Assembly (NCBI GenBank): GCA_011033025.1
Contig: WFMF01000004.1
Coordinates: forward strand, 1,674,001-1,738,000
DNA: 64,000 bases
Source: Beroe forskalii
Lineage: Eukaryota; Ctenophora; Nuda; Beroida; Beroidae
Direction of reading: 5' to 3'
Positions 30,745 through 41,100 of the stretch are shown here, in pieces. Below the pieces are notes generated by a model that was given only the letters and a program-made list of their open reading frames with translations, searched no databases and had not been told where the DNA came from. The position numbers were made by a program, and so were the translations under genes. Each line of letters begins with the position of its first letter. Position 1 is the stretch's first letter.

Positions 30745-31560
30745 AAACAAATTTTACATTAGTACTGGGAAATATTTCCTAAGTAGTTGAAATCGTGATA
30801 TCTTGAAACAGTGGCATATAAAATGTGAATGTTATGTGCGAATTGTCCTGATAGTGATGGCTGTATATTGTCCAGATGGTTGTATGATAACAGATAATGA
30901 GGAGTGATGTGGTCGTGAAGTTTATAGATGTTTTCCAATATACTGATTTTTGCCAAGTTGTGTTCACATATAGTGATTCAAATAGATTAGCAACACGTAC
31001 AACAGAGAAAGCATTGAAGCAAGCATAAGTAAAGAGTAACAGTGCGTAACAAGCATAAACTATGGAGTTTGATACAGCTGTTAGAGTGACGGAATATCAG
31101 GATCACGTGTCTTGTGAGGTGTCTGAGGCAATATATCAAGTATCACGCCATTCATATAATGATGTCATGCGAGACATTATTATTTTTTGCCTACTAACTT
31201 TAAAGACATGGACTGATCGGGGTACAGCAATTCTGTACTGTGGTTAGTAGATAAAAATATCCAAGTCAGGGGATTTCAGGTGATCGAAATTTTGTGGGCT
31301 CAAAATTATGGGGATTTTCCCAATACTATCCATGTCCAATGTTAATTTAAATGGTGACTATCGTATTGAAATTTTATGTGGTGCGCAAATAGGGGGATTT
31401 TCTTCATAAAATCCCTACATTTCATTCCACAAAACTATAATTATGTCTCGTAAGGTAATACGGCTTTTATGAACGCAACAATACTGTTATGGAGATTACA
31501 TTATTTAACTCACAGCCCGTTCGCCGAGTTTGAAATCCAGATTACGGAGCGGTCTCGTAC
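30745..31560. other. Intron or upstream sequence; no exon seen
   Basis: AT-rich. Two similar 'ggggattttc' segments at 31261-31330 and 31380-31420. No Cys-rich exon was recognised on the minus strand. Confidence 0.3.
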
Positions 31561-31569
31561 TTTTTTCGG

Positions 31570-31685
31570 ATCGTTAAATAATAATGTTACTACACACGGA
31601 TATCGGTGTGGATTTCCCATATTCCACTCGGCTTCGCCTCGAGGAATATTCACCAATCCACACCTCAATAGTGTGTAGTAACATC
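31570..31685. repeat. Nested hairpin repeat with CTCGGCTTCGCCTCG apex
   Basis: Outer ATGTTACTACACAC pairs with GTGTGTAGTAACAT. Inside, GGTGTGGATT pairs with AATCCACACC, and ATATTCC pairs with GGAATAT around an apex CACTCGGCTTCGCCTCGA. Confidence 0.82.
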
Positions 31686-31689
31686 ATAT

Positions 31690-32795
31690 TATTCACCATG
31701 TGGTGGGGTTATACCGGTTGAATAAAAACGTATTATTTTGAGTTTTTGTCGTATTACTCCACTCTTTTGGTATTATTGCACACTTTTACCATGTTATTCC
31801 ACTCTTACATCGTGTTATTTGCCATTTTTATGATGTTATTCAACACTTGTGCCAAATAAGTGATACTATAGAACGTCCTTTTCTGCTGGGAGAGCTGGCA
31901 CACTGCTACATTGACTGATCAGTATATAATTGCTCTCCCCCAAAAAAGTGATACTAGAGAACGTCCTTTTCTGCTGTGAACTGTGCAGAATGCTAAAAAT
32001 CTCAGCCTTTTAAAGGGTCAATGCTTTGTACTTTTTTACACTTGGTGAATAATATCGTTACACAACTCATAAGTGTGAAGTAACAGCATGTTTTCAACTC
32101 GGGCTGCGCCCTCGATGAAAACAAATCATTATTCAACTCAGCCTTCGGCTTCGGTGAATAATGCGATTTATGCAACTTGCTTCGCTCGTGGCATAAATCA
32201 TGTTACTTCACACTTATTCGTTGAGTAACTCTATATTATTCACCATGTGGTGGGGTTATTCCGGTTGAATAAAAACGTGTTATTTTGAGTTTTTTGTCGT
32301 ATTACTCCACCCTTTTGGTATTATTGCACACTTTTACCATGTTACTCCACTCTTACACCGTGTTATTTGCCATTTTTATGATGTTATTCAACACTTGGGC
32401 CAAATAAGTGATACGATAGAACGTCCTTTTCTGCTGGGAGAGCTAGCACACTGCTACCTTGACTGATCAGTAAATAATTTCTCTACACCAAAAAAAGTGA
32501 TACTAGAGAACGTCCTTTTCTGCTGTGAACTGTGCAGAATGCTAAAAATCTCAGCCTTTTAAAGGGTCATAGCTTTGTACTTTTGTACACTTGGTGAATA
32601 ATATCGTTACACATATTAACAACTCATAAGTGTGAAGTAACAGCATGTTTTCAACTCGGGCTGCGCCCTCGATGAAAACAAATCATTATTCAACTCAGCC
32701 TTCGGCTTCGGTGAATAATGCGATTTATGCAACTTGCTTCGCTCGTGGCATAAATCATGTTACTTCACACTTATTCGTTGAGTAACTCTATATTA
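31690..32795. repeat. 547-bp tandem duplication, each unit ending in a cloverleaf structure
   Basis: The phrase 'attcaccatgtggtggggtt' starts at 31691 and again at 32238, and the two units stay nearly identical to about 32795. Each unit has a unique part with 'agaacgtccttttctgctg' twice, then an outer stem (TAAGTGTGAAGTAACA, 32070-32085, with its inverse at 32201-32216) enclosing three hairpins. The second set is at about 32630-32780. Confidence 0.88.
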
Positions 32796-32799
32796 TATA

Positions 32800-33185
32800 G
32801 TCTTTACCTCGAGTATATCACATTCAGGAGATGATAATTACTGATCATTCAAAACTAAAAAGATTACTAGGAACTGTTATAATTAACTAATTAACGTTAC
32901 ACATGAGAAAATACACCGAAGGAAAATCTATTAACGTAAATTTACAACAAATAATTAAACCGACAGAGACCCGGTATCAAAGTGCCCTGTTGAGAGGTGG
33001 CCATGGCTCATTTGCCAGTATGTGTTGGCTACCTAATATCCTTCCCATTAATTTTCTTCGCTCCAATTGCACCTTTTCTCATGTAACATTTTCTATCCAG
33101 TGCAGTAGGGAAACATATTGTGAATATGATAAAAAGTAATGTACTATCTTTTTTTGTCTTTTGGAATTTGGTCCCTGAGATACTG
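32800..33185. other. Non-coding sequence, nothing recognised
   Basis: Short ORFs only, without recognisable domains. Confidence 0.3.
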
Positions 33186-33188
33186 ATA

Positions 33189-33676
33189 AGGGATCGTTCA
33201 CATATTAATTGTGAGAGGGGTGTGATAATCCTCGGTGTTATTAGCAAAATTTTCAGAAAACCGAATCAAAAGCAACACATTGTGCAAAATTTTTTCAATA
33301 TTTCCACCAAAATTTTTTCAAAGTTTTTTAATCAATTCATTGTCACTGTCAGGCGTTGCCTGACCCCCTCGCGCGCGCCACGACTCGCAATAATTGATAA
33401 TGGGTCTGACGACGTCAGACAATCAATTCACGTTGCCTATTTCGAATTTTCACGTTGCTTATTTTCACGTTGCCTATTTTCACGTTGCCTATTTTCACGT
33501 TGCCTATTTTCACGTTGCCTATTTCTTTTTTATAGCTGCCTACTGCAGTAAGTGGGAGGGGAGTAGCCATGATATTCTCCACAAGAAGGAGTGTGTGGGC
33601 TTTGATTACGAGAGGGAAGGAAGGGATTAATGACCACAAATTGAGTGCGTAATCAAGGTTATGTGTGAACGATATC
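33189..33676. mobile_element. MITE with GGGATCGTTCACATATTA-type ends, copy A
   Basis: Left end GGGATCGTTCACATATTA; the right end is a decayed inverse at about 33640-33676 (reverse complement begins GATATCGTTCACACATAA). The interior shares 'agcaaaattttcagaaaacc' with copy B (39208). It contains a 15-bp minisatellite. Confidence 0.65.
33430..33525. repeat. 15-bp minisatellite (cacgttgcctatttt), about 6 copies
   Basis: Consecutive near-identical units; one unit reads 'gctta' in place of 'gccta'. Confidence 0.92.
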
Positions 33677-33714
33677 TGAGATCACTGCCTGCAGCTTTCA
33701 AGGGATGGCTCCTT

Positions 33715-33790
33715 GATTGTCGACAATGGTTCTCGACAATGGATCCAATGTCGATACTGTATTTAGAGTGTCGACAGTGATTCGTTTTCA
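33715..33790. repeat. GTCGAC-type short repeats, left part
   Basis: 'attgtcgacaatgg', 'tctcgacaatgg', 'agtgtcgacagtg'. The same repeat continues at 39490-40100 beyond the inserted elements. Confidence 0.6.
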
Positions 33791-34510
33791 GCAAATGTTG
33801 AAAAGGGATCGTTCACCTATTACGTAATCACCTAGGGGGAGGGGGTGTTCTCAAATGATTACGTTTGATTAGTTGATTACGGGGAGGGGGGAGGGGGTTT
33901 GGTGGTTGATTACATACATACATTTTGATACATTTTGAAGGGTTTAGCAGGGATCGCAGTTGGGATCAGTGATGTCCACGTACTCCATCTCCTCGTTCAG
34001 TACTCCAGTCGAGTAGGGAGTTGCTGTTGGAGGGTGTGTAACCCAGAACCGGTGGCTTATCCGGGTATTGGGCGAGGAATTCTCCCAGGGCTGTCTTGAA
34101 TGCCTCTAGCTCCTTCACTGTGTAGACTTGCTTCGGGAGCAAGTTCCAGAGCCGAGCAGATTTTACCCCCAAATGAATTGTCATATGCAGTTGACACCGA
34201 GCGCTGTGCCTTGTAATTGAATGGTAGAATTTTTTGCTCGGACTCCAAGACGTTCATTGCAGTAGAATTCCAAATTTGTGCTGTTCGGGGCCTTTTCTTG
34301 CAGAATCTTCCATGTGTGGATAATGGTGTATCGTTCTCTTCTGCGTTGGAGAGACATCAGCCTTAGCTTCTTCAGACGATCCCAGTAATCCATATCCTTA
34401 GTCCCAGCAATGCGTTTGGTAAAAAGTATCGCTGGATTGATTCCACTGCTTGAATGTCCTTTATCAGATGAGGGTCCCAGACAGGGCAACAGTACTCAAT
34501 CTACTCCTCA

Positions 34511-36741
34511 CTAAGGACTTGAAGAGGTCAGCATTGTCAGTTCAGATCTATCCCGGAAAGTCCCTAGGACCCACGATGCCATTTTTCGGGAGTCTGTGAC
34601 AACATTGTTCACCTGCAGAGTCCAGCTACAATCATCGGTAATGAGGATACCAAGATCTCTTACGGATGATGTCGGTTGCAGGATGTTACCATCAGAAGTT
34701 GTGTACTGTCTCAGCTCTGCAGTGAAGGGTAGATTTCTCAGGAGGTAAGAGTTGTTGAGGCAGAAGTTCATGACCTCGAACTTATCCTGGTGGAGCACCA
34801 TATTGTTGTTCAGCGACCAACTGACAACTTGATCCAGATCATTCTGTAGCAAACCCTTACATAACATGGTAATAATTTGGTGCAGGAGCTTGGTGTCGTC
34901 AGCAAAAGCGAGTGGTTTTGATGAGGCCATCTTGATGATCATGTCCACCACGTAGAGAATGAAGAATATCGGTCCCAACACGGTGCCCTGAGGGACGCCA
35001 CTTTCCACGTTAGCAAACTCTGATTTATTCCCATCGACCACCACGGCTTGACGCCTGTTTGAGAGGAAGTCTTCTATCCAGTTTAAGAGCTTGCCTTTGA
35101 TGCCGTAATGCTCCAATTTGGCTAGAAGTATACGATGGTCTACCTTGTCAAAAGCTTTGCTGTAATCCAGATAGATGACATCAACCTCGTTACCCTCATT
35201 TAGGCTCTTAAGTATGTAGTCCACATGTTCAAGAAGCTGAGTCAAGCAGCTTCTTGTTTTTCTGAAACCGTGTTGGCTGTCCGGGAGAATGCCACTAGTT
35301 TCAAGGTGATCTACTAGTGCGTTGCGGATAACCCTCTCGAATACCTTTATGAGATGGGATGTAATGGAAACAGGGCGGTAATTTGCAGGGTCAGTCTTAT
35401 TGCCTTTCTTGAAGATCGGCGTGATGTACTGCAACTTCAGCTCTGCTGGAATCTTGCCCTGAGCTAATGAGCTGTTCCATAGTAGCCAGAGTGGGACAGA
35501 TAGGGTGTCTTTGCAGCTACACAGGATCTTAGCTGGGATGTCGTCATCCGGTGCTGCAGAGTAAGGTTCTAGCTCTCCTATAGCTGCAAGTATGTCCTCA
35601 ACTGAGAACTCAATGTCACATAGCAATTCTGTTGCCGGTTCACCCAGTGCTGCTACACATGCTTTGGGGTCCACATTAGCTGGGTCACTGAACACACTGG
35701 TGTACTGGGACTGGAGGATATCTGCTTTCTCCACTGGATCTGTGCTGAGGGATCCACATACCTTCCTTAGCGGTGCAACACTCGACTTGCATTTGGCATA
35801 CTTCTTCGCATAGCTGAAAAAGTATTTTGGGTTGCTCTTGATAGTACCCACTGCATAGGACTCCCGCTGGTTTAGCTGAGAAAGAATTTCATCTTTTATT
35901 GCATAAGAAATCAGACTAACTTCTTTTTCAAGCCCAGGTATTAGCATGGAAGAGGGGTTGTTGACACTCAAGTTGTCTATCTTCCTGTTAAGCTTTCTTC
36001 TCTTCATTTTCAGGGAGTTAATTTTGGTACTGAAGATCTAAAGCCATTTGATTTCCCGCCAGTCTTCTTAGGGGGAGCCATCAGTAGGGTAACCTGTAGG
36101 ACAGTCAAAACTATGAGGTTCTTGAAAAGTGTGCCATCTGAATCTTCCTCATCATCACATATCATCTTCAGGTGATGCCAGTCTATCTCTCTCAACATGT
36201 CATTCATAGCGTCGAAGTTGCTGTGGTGGAAGTTAACCGCCCTAAATGAGTGTGGGTCTATGACAACTTCTTGGTCATCCGTGAGTGAGATAGGGTTGTG
36301 GCCAATCAGGCCTTCTACTAGCAGGTGGTCTGAAACACCAACCAAGAGCGGCTTGCCAACCTTGATTTCCACTACAGTTTGAGTGTTGTTGGTAAGGATG
36401 AGGTCAAGGGTGTTTGTTCCTCGTGTGGGTTCCATGACGAGCTGATTTAGGAAATTACAGTCCATGAAGTCACGGAGTTGATGACAGGCTTGTGTGGAAG
36501 GGCCCGAGTCTATAGTGCCGGTTGTCCAGTTATATTCTGGTAGGTTAAAATCTCCTATGAGATAGATATCTGGGACTCTGTTATCAGATGAGTGTACGTC
36601 GAAACAGTTCTGTAACTCAGCCATCAGTTTTGCGAAGTCTGCATAAGATGAGTCAGATGGACGGTACAAAACACCTACGATTGTATGAAGAAAGAAGAGG
36701 AAAGAATGAGGATCTGGGCTCAAGATCATCCAACAAATCAT
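34511..36741 (-). pseudogene. LINE copy 2 ORF2: endonuclease C-part and reverse transcriptase, broken
   Basis: 36741-36010 holds LYRPSDSSYADF, LIGDFNLPEYNW and SDHLLVEG. 36007-34511 holds the complete reverse-transcriptase core: GFRKTRSCLTQLL, YLDYSKAFDKVDH, SGVPQGTVLGP and FADDTKL. Relative to copies 1 and 3 it keeps the open frame at the FRKTRSC site, but it has lost one base at about 36022 and another near 34515. Confidence 0.85.
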
Positions 36742-37167
36742 CCGTCCACCAGCTTTGCTTCAACAGCTTTGCACTCTAATCTGCTGAACTCATGATAACA
36801 ATCATTTTCTTTTAATTTGCAAATCATTCCGCGTTGACCTTTTTCTTATATAAAACAGGCTATTCCATAGGGTTCTTTTTAACTTTGGCTTTTCATTTTT
36901 GGTCTCTTTACAGTTTTAAGAAATTAATTTTTTGGCTTTTCAATTTCAACTTTGGCACGCGTTTCATTTTTAACATTACATTCTCAGACAAGATTTTTGG
37001 TTTCTTAACATTTCACTTAGCTTCTTCAATTTTGGGGATTTACGTTTTGGCTTTCTAGTTTCGTTAAGAGTTTCGTCAAGAGCCTCTTTCCGCGGTCTGA
37101 CATTACATGGAATATACGGTTAAGTATGTTTTGTAATAAGACTGTATTTGATATTTCTTTCTATTTC
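36691..37167. other. 477-bp intrusion in LINE copy 2
   Basis: Absent from copy 1, where 'tgatgtaatgta' (12592-12603) stands in its place. AT-rich; repeated 'ttttggctttt' phrases; no inverted ends or GT-AG borders seen on the coding strand. Confidence 0.7.
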
Positions 37168-38766
37168 TACAACCACCAAGTTATTGCAGTTGTCCCTGAA
37201 GCTGTATTCTGCAGTAACTGTGAGCTGTTTGTGCACGTATAGGATACATCCACCTCCTGTTCGCTCCTTTCTGTCTGATCTGAAGCTCTCGTAACCCGGT
37301 ATTTCAACCTGCGCGTCAGTGAAGTGGGGGCGAAGCCATGACTCAGTGATACCGAAGAAGAGTGTTGGTGGGGAGCTTTGATTTTCTAGCAGGGCACTTT
37401 GAAGGTAGGGCAGCTTCCATCTCGTGTCTCCCGTGGCTGCCGGGGAGATACTTCTTGCGTTTAGCAGAAGTAGCCGGGAAACTGAGCTGGGAAGCTCTGC
37501 TGGTTCTGGAAGGGTGCAGTCGGGAGGCCGGTTAGAGACTGCAAGGGCTGTGCTGGCATGAATCGCTGAGGGGGTTGTGCAGACTGTCTCATCTGCTCCT
37601 GAACCATTGAGGGCAGGGACGACTGGAGCTCCAGTATCCTCTCCGACATCTGTCCTATGATCCCCTCCTTCATGTTCTCTAGGAGCTGCAATAAAAAAAG
37701 CACTCGGCTCTTCTACTGTCACAGGTTGGGCGGCTCGAGCCACGTTGGCGTAGCTCTGCTTGATGGTTGGTGGGAAAGGGGTCGTGAGCGAGGCATAGCT
37801 GTCAAACCTCATCTTCAGCCCAGCTTTGTTGACTTGAACCTGTGGGGCTGATTCCCGAGGTGCCTCCTCTTTGCTTCTGCGGGTAAATTTGAGGTGATCA
37901 AATTTGCAGTCCCTGTTGAAACATTCTCGCTTGGTGAGTGAGTCTCTGCAAATCCTCGGGTGGTAATACTTGCAGTTTTGGCCTTTAACACACCCTAAGC
38001 GTTTGTTGTCACCATGCTTGCAAAAGCGGAAACATCGTGGCGGGTGACTTTTCTCACAGGGCTTGCCATTAATGAGTTTTTTCCCTGTGAGACCATGAGG
38101 GCAGTTCCTAGCCTTGTAAGCACTGCAGATTTGGGTGGGGTTATTCTGCAGGTTCTGTCGGTTCCTCCTGGGACTTCCTCTTTCCTCCTCTGCTTGAGGA
38201 GGATCATCATCTTCTTCCTCTTCTTCTTCCTCCGCGTCTTCAGCCTTTTCTTCCTCCTCTGCAGGGGGCTCAGCTGGAGTGGTGGCAGAAACAGGTAAAA
38301 GTGATAGGTTGTTTTTCTTCAGGCAGCCTGAACACAACCATACCATTCCAAGGAGTCGAAGGGTTTCAGGAACTTCGTTCAACGCTTCGAAGCGTTCCTG
38401 GACCTTGGGGCAGTTGTGTGAGCCCTGAAGGCACAGCTGACACGTAAGAAGTGGCTTGTCCGTCAGCTTGTTAGCGTAATTGTCCCCGCAGTCATTACAC
38501 TGTGTCTCGAAGAGGGCTTCTATCTTCAAGATAATCCTGTCACAAAGAACAGTCAAGTTCTTGTACAGCTTCTTGTTAGCTGCTCCACGCACAGTGAAAC
38601 CAAGGAAAGTGGCAGCAGCTTCAAGGTGGTTGGCATCGAACTTCTTCAAGTTTTGCAGGTTCCCGTTGTAAGTGGCATCATAGTTGTATGCAGAAACAAC
38701 TTTCTTAGACAGGGGGTCTGCTCGGTTCAGAAGGTCTCCGATGGCAACTTTGTGAGATTCGGCCAT
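37120..38766 (-). CDS. LINE copy 2 fused ORF1 and start of ORF2, interrupted
   Basis: MAESHKVAIGDLLNRADPLS through the PHD-like cluster, acidic stretch and CCCH fingers, intact here (unlike copy 1). At 37692-37699 the T run has one more T than copy 1, so ORF1 flows directly into the ORF2 frame (SAFFIAAPREHEGG) and on to the endonuclease start (LLLLNARSIS, FFGITESWLRPHF, RTGGGCILYVHKQL). It then ends in the 477-bp intrusion. The fused ORF is either a chance indel or the fixed form of a frameshift site. Confidence 0.8.
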   Translation of the reverse strand: MAESHKVAIGDLLNRADPLSKKVVSAYNYDATYNGNLQNLKKFDANHLEAAATFLGFTVRGAANKKLYKNLTVLCDRIILKIEALFETQCNDCGDNYANKLTDKPLLTCQLCLQGSHNCPKVQERFEALNEVPETLRLLGMVWLCSGCLKKNNLSLLPVSATTPAEPPAEEEEKAEDAEEEEEEEDDDPPQAEEERGSPRRNRQNLQNNPTQICSAYKARNCPHGLTGKKLINGKPCEKSHPPRCFRFCKHGDNKRLGCVKGQNCKYYHPRICRDSLTKRECFNRDCKFDHLKFTRRSKEEAPRESAPQVQVNKAGLKMRFDSYASLTTPFPPTIKQSYANVARAAQPVTVEEPSAFFIAAPREHEGGDHRTDVGEDTGAPVVPALNGSGADETVCTTPSAIHASTALAVSNRPPDCTLPEPAELPSSVSRLLLLNARSISPAATGDTRWKLPYLQSALLENQSSPPTLFFGITESWLRPHFTDAQVEIPGYESFRSDRKERTGGGCILYVHKQLTVTAEYSFRDNCNNLVVVEIERNIKYSLITKHT

Positions 38767-39491
38767 GATGTCAGGACACCGGTTTAAAGGTTACACACCT
38801 AACAGCAATAGTGGCATCCAGCAGCAACCGTCCTGAAATGACACCGCGGCAGAAGGACGTTGCGAGGTGGGTTTAAGAGCAAGGGGAGTATTGCTCCCAA
38901 ATTCAATGTCAATTACAGTCAATGAACACTGAAATAGGGAGTACTGCTCCCTCACTCAACACAGAAAGAGGTAACACGTGTAAATGAAGCACTCCAAACA
39001 ACACTTCCTCACCAAGTGGCAATTGCCAATGAGTCTTTGGGAAGTGGTGTTTATAGTCAGTAGCCTATCTATGACCCTGGCGGCTGACTCTGCCTTATCA
39101 CATGCTATCGAGGCTCAGCGTCCTCAAATTTGATTGTAATTAGTAGTGTTAATAAGTTTAAATTACGTAATCAAAATATCCAATTTTTGACATTTTTTGC
39201 CACAAATTGTCGGTATTTTTAGCAAAATTTTCAGAAAACCAACTCAAAAGCACCATTTTCAGCACCATTTTTTCATAAATTTTCCCAAAGTTTAAACATA
39301 ATCAATTTTCAAGTATTTGCACTGACCATTTTCTTCATTTTCCACTCAAAACGGTGGGGGGTTAAGCCATGATTACGTAATATTCTCCTCAAGAGAGGGG
39401 GGGGGTTGGGCTTTGATTATGTTTGATTACGAGGGGGAAGGAGGGGGTTGAAAATGGCCAAAAATTGATTACGTAATATGTGAACAATCCC

Positions 39492-39958
39492 AAACGAATC
39501 GCCAATGTCGACATTCGACAAGAATCACCATGATTGGCAACAGAGAATCGCTATTTCCATTTGTCAGAAAAGAATCGCCATTGTCGACAATTAATTCCCG
39601 ACATTTTCGAATTGTCGACAGTGAATCCAGTGTTGATGAGAATGGCTTCACTCAATCGACAATGATTACAATTGTCTATGTCGACAATGGACCCATTACC
39701 GAAAATTAATTCTTCGTCAACAATGGTAGACAAATGGTCGATCCATTGTCGAACAATCTATTCACTCTCGCCATTGGACATAAAGAATACTTTAATACTT
39801 TAGTCGACAATGAACCTTTGTCGACAACGGGTCCATTGTTGACATTGAATTCACTGTAGACATTGTTGAAGTTGATAATGAATCGCCATTGTCAACAAAG
39901 AATCGCCATTCTCGACAATGACTCGACATTGGCGACAATTTCAATTCATTGTCAAGAA
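39492..39958. repeat. GTCGAC-centred short repeats, right part
   Basis: Many 'aatcgccattgtcgacaat' variants in both orientations, partly palindromic, spaced about 20-40 bp. Confidence 0.75.
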
Positions 39959-39961
39959 CGC

Positions 39962-40104
39962 CAATACATTTTAGACGATGTCAACAACTGCGTCCATGGT
40001 CACGATAGCTGCAGTCAGGTATTAACTGACTGCAGCTATTGTGACTATGGACTCTTCAACTCTTAATGGATCCACTGCTGACGACGTCGTCTAAAATGTA
40101 TTGA
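39962..40104. repeat. Long two-part inverted repeat
   Basis: Outer arms ATACATTTTAGACGATGTC and GACGTCGTCTAAAATGTATTG; inner arms around CACGATAGCTGCAGTCAG with a short spacer. A separate hairpin (CGACGAACAACCCCTTCGTT and its inverse) follows at 40113-40156. Confidence 0.82.
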
Positions 40105-40159
40105 GGGTCCGTTCGACGAACAACCCCTTCGTTAAACGAAGGGGTTGTTCGTCGTACGG

Positions 40160-41100
40160 CTCCTCACGAACTCATGTTTGTGGATTTGACGCCGCGCACG
40201 ACAAAATTAACGGCTTCACTTAAGTTAATAGAATTAACCCTGGCCCTAGTCCACTGCTTCTACAGCTTCCGGCTGGCGCATGTTTATGACTAAAGTTAGC
40301 CAGACTAGGGCCATGACTAGGTCAGTAGGGTGAGACACTGTACCAACTACTGACCTGTTTGCAGAGCAACTTCTCATCCATCACCATCTGCCATCCAACA
40401 CCACTTTGCCAGGGGCACCGTCTTTCATCTAACACAACTTAGCCAGGGGGGCAGGAAAAGGGGAGAGGTGCTCGTTGCCCATAACGTCCATCCCCACACC
40501 GATTCACTCAAGCGCTTGAGTTATGGGAACGGTGTTATTCCTGCGCCATCTTTGGATCCAAAAATAATACATCCATCATCAAACTATGTACACTTTACAA
40601 CTTTGAGTTGTCCCCATGCCAGTATCACGATATCTCAATGGAGCTATGTAAAATATGAAGCACCGATGGGTGTGTCCCGGCCAAAGCATAAAGATCACAC
40701 CCGACGCTTGTGCACGTATGCAAGCGCCCATAGACTCAGAGATGGACTTGTAAAGTCACACTAACTGCCGAAAAATCCTCTTGCTATTTAAATATTGCAA
40801 CGCGCGTTACAAACATGTAGCGGTTTTGTGACACTGCCAGTAGGACTTTCTCCATTTTTGCACGTATTCATATTCGGGAAATCGGGCATTTCGGCTTATT
40901 GACATAGAATTCGAGTGAACAAAAAATGGCCTAATTCATCAACCAAATCTTGTAATCGGCAAAACTTACCAGTTCTGCTCATCAGGCATAGATGGACATT
41001 CCTCAGGAGTTTTAGGCTCATCATAGAACAATGTTCATTTTAAACGCAAAAAAATTCAAAAACCAAAAATCGAAAAAATAATAATTAAAAAATGAATTAG
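40160..41100. other. Non-coding sequence; no gene recognised
   Basis: A few short ORFs (for example 40468-40764, plus) without recognisable domains. Confidence 0.3.

Larger units (their letters stand above)
33911..38985 (-). mobile_element. CR1/Jockey-superfamily LINE, copy 2 (full length, with 477-bp intrusion)
   Basis: Same element as copy 1, highly similar throughout. The 5' end matches copy 1 up to 'cgtgtaaat'. A 477-bp foreign block (36691-37167) replaces 12 bp of the endonuclease region. Further 1-nt differences break ORF2 near 36010 and 34511 and the C-terminal part near 34430-34170. Confidence 0.88.
33805..39491. mobile_element. MITE copy B, split by LINE copy 2
   Basis: Left end GGGATCGTTCACCTATTACG at 33805; right end the inverse of GGGATTGTTCACATATTACG, ending at 39491. 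Without the LINE (33911-38985) the element is about 610 bp. It is G-rich near both ends ('gaggggg'). Confidence 0.72.
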
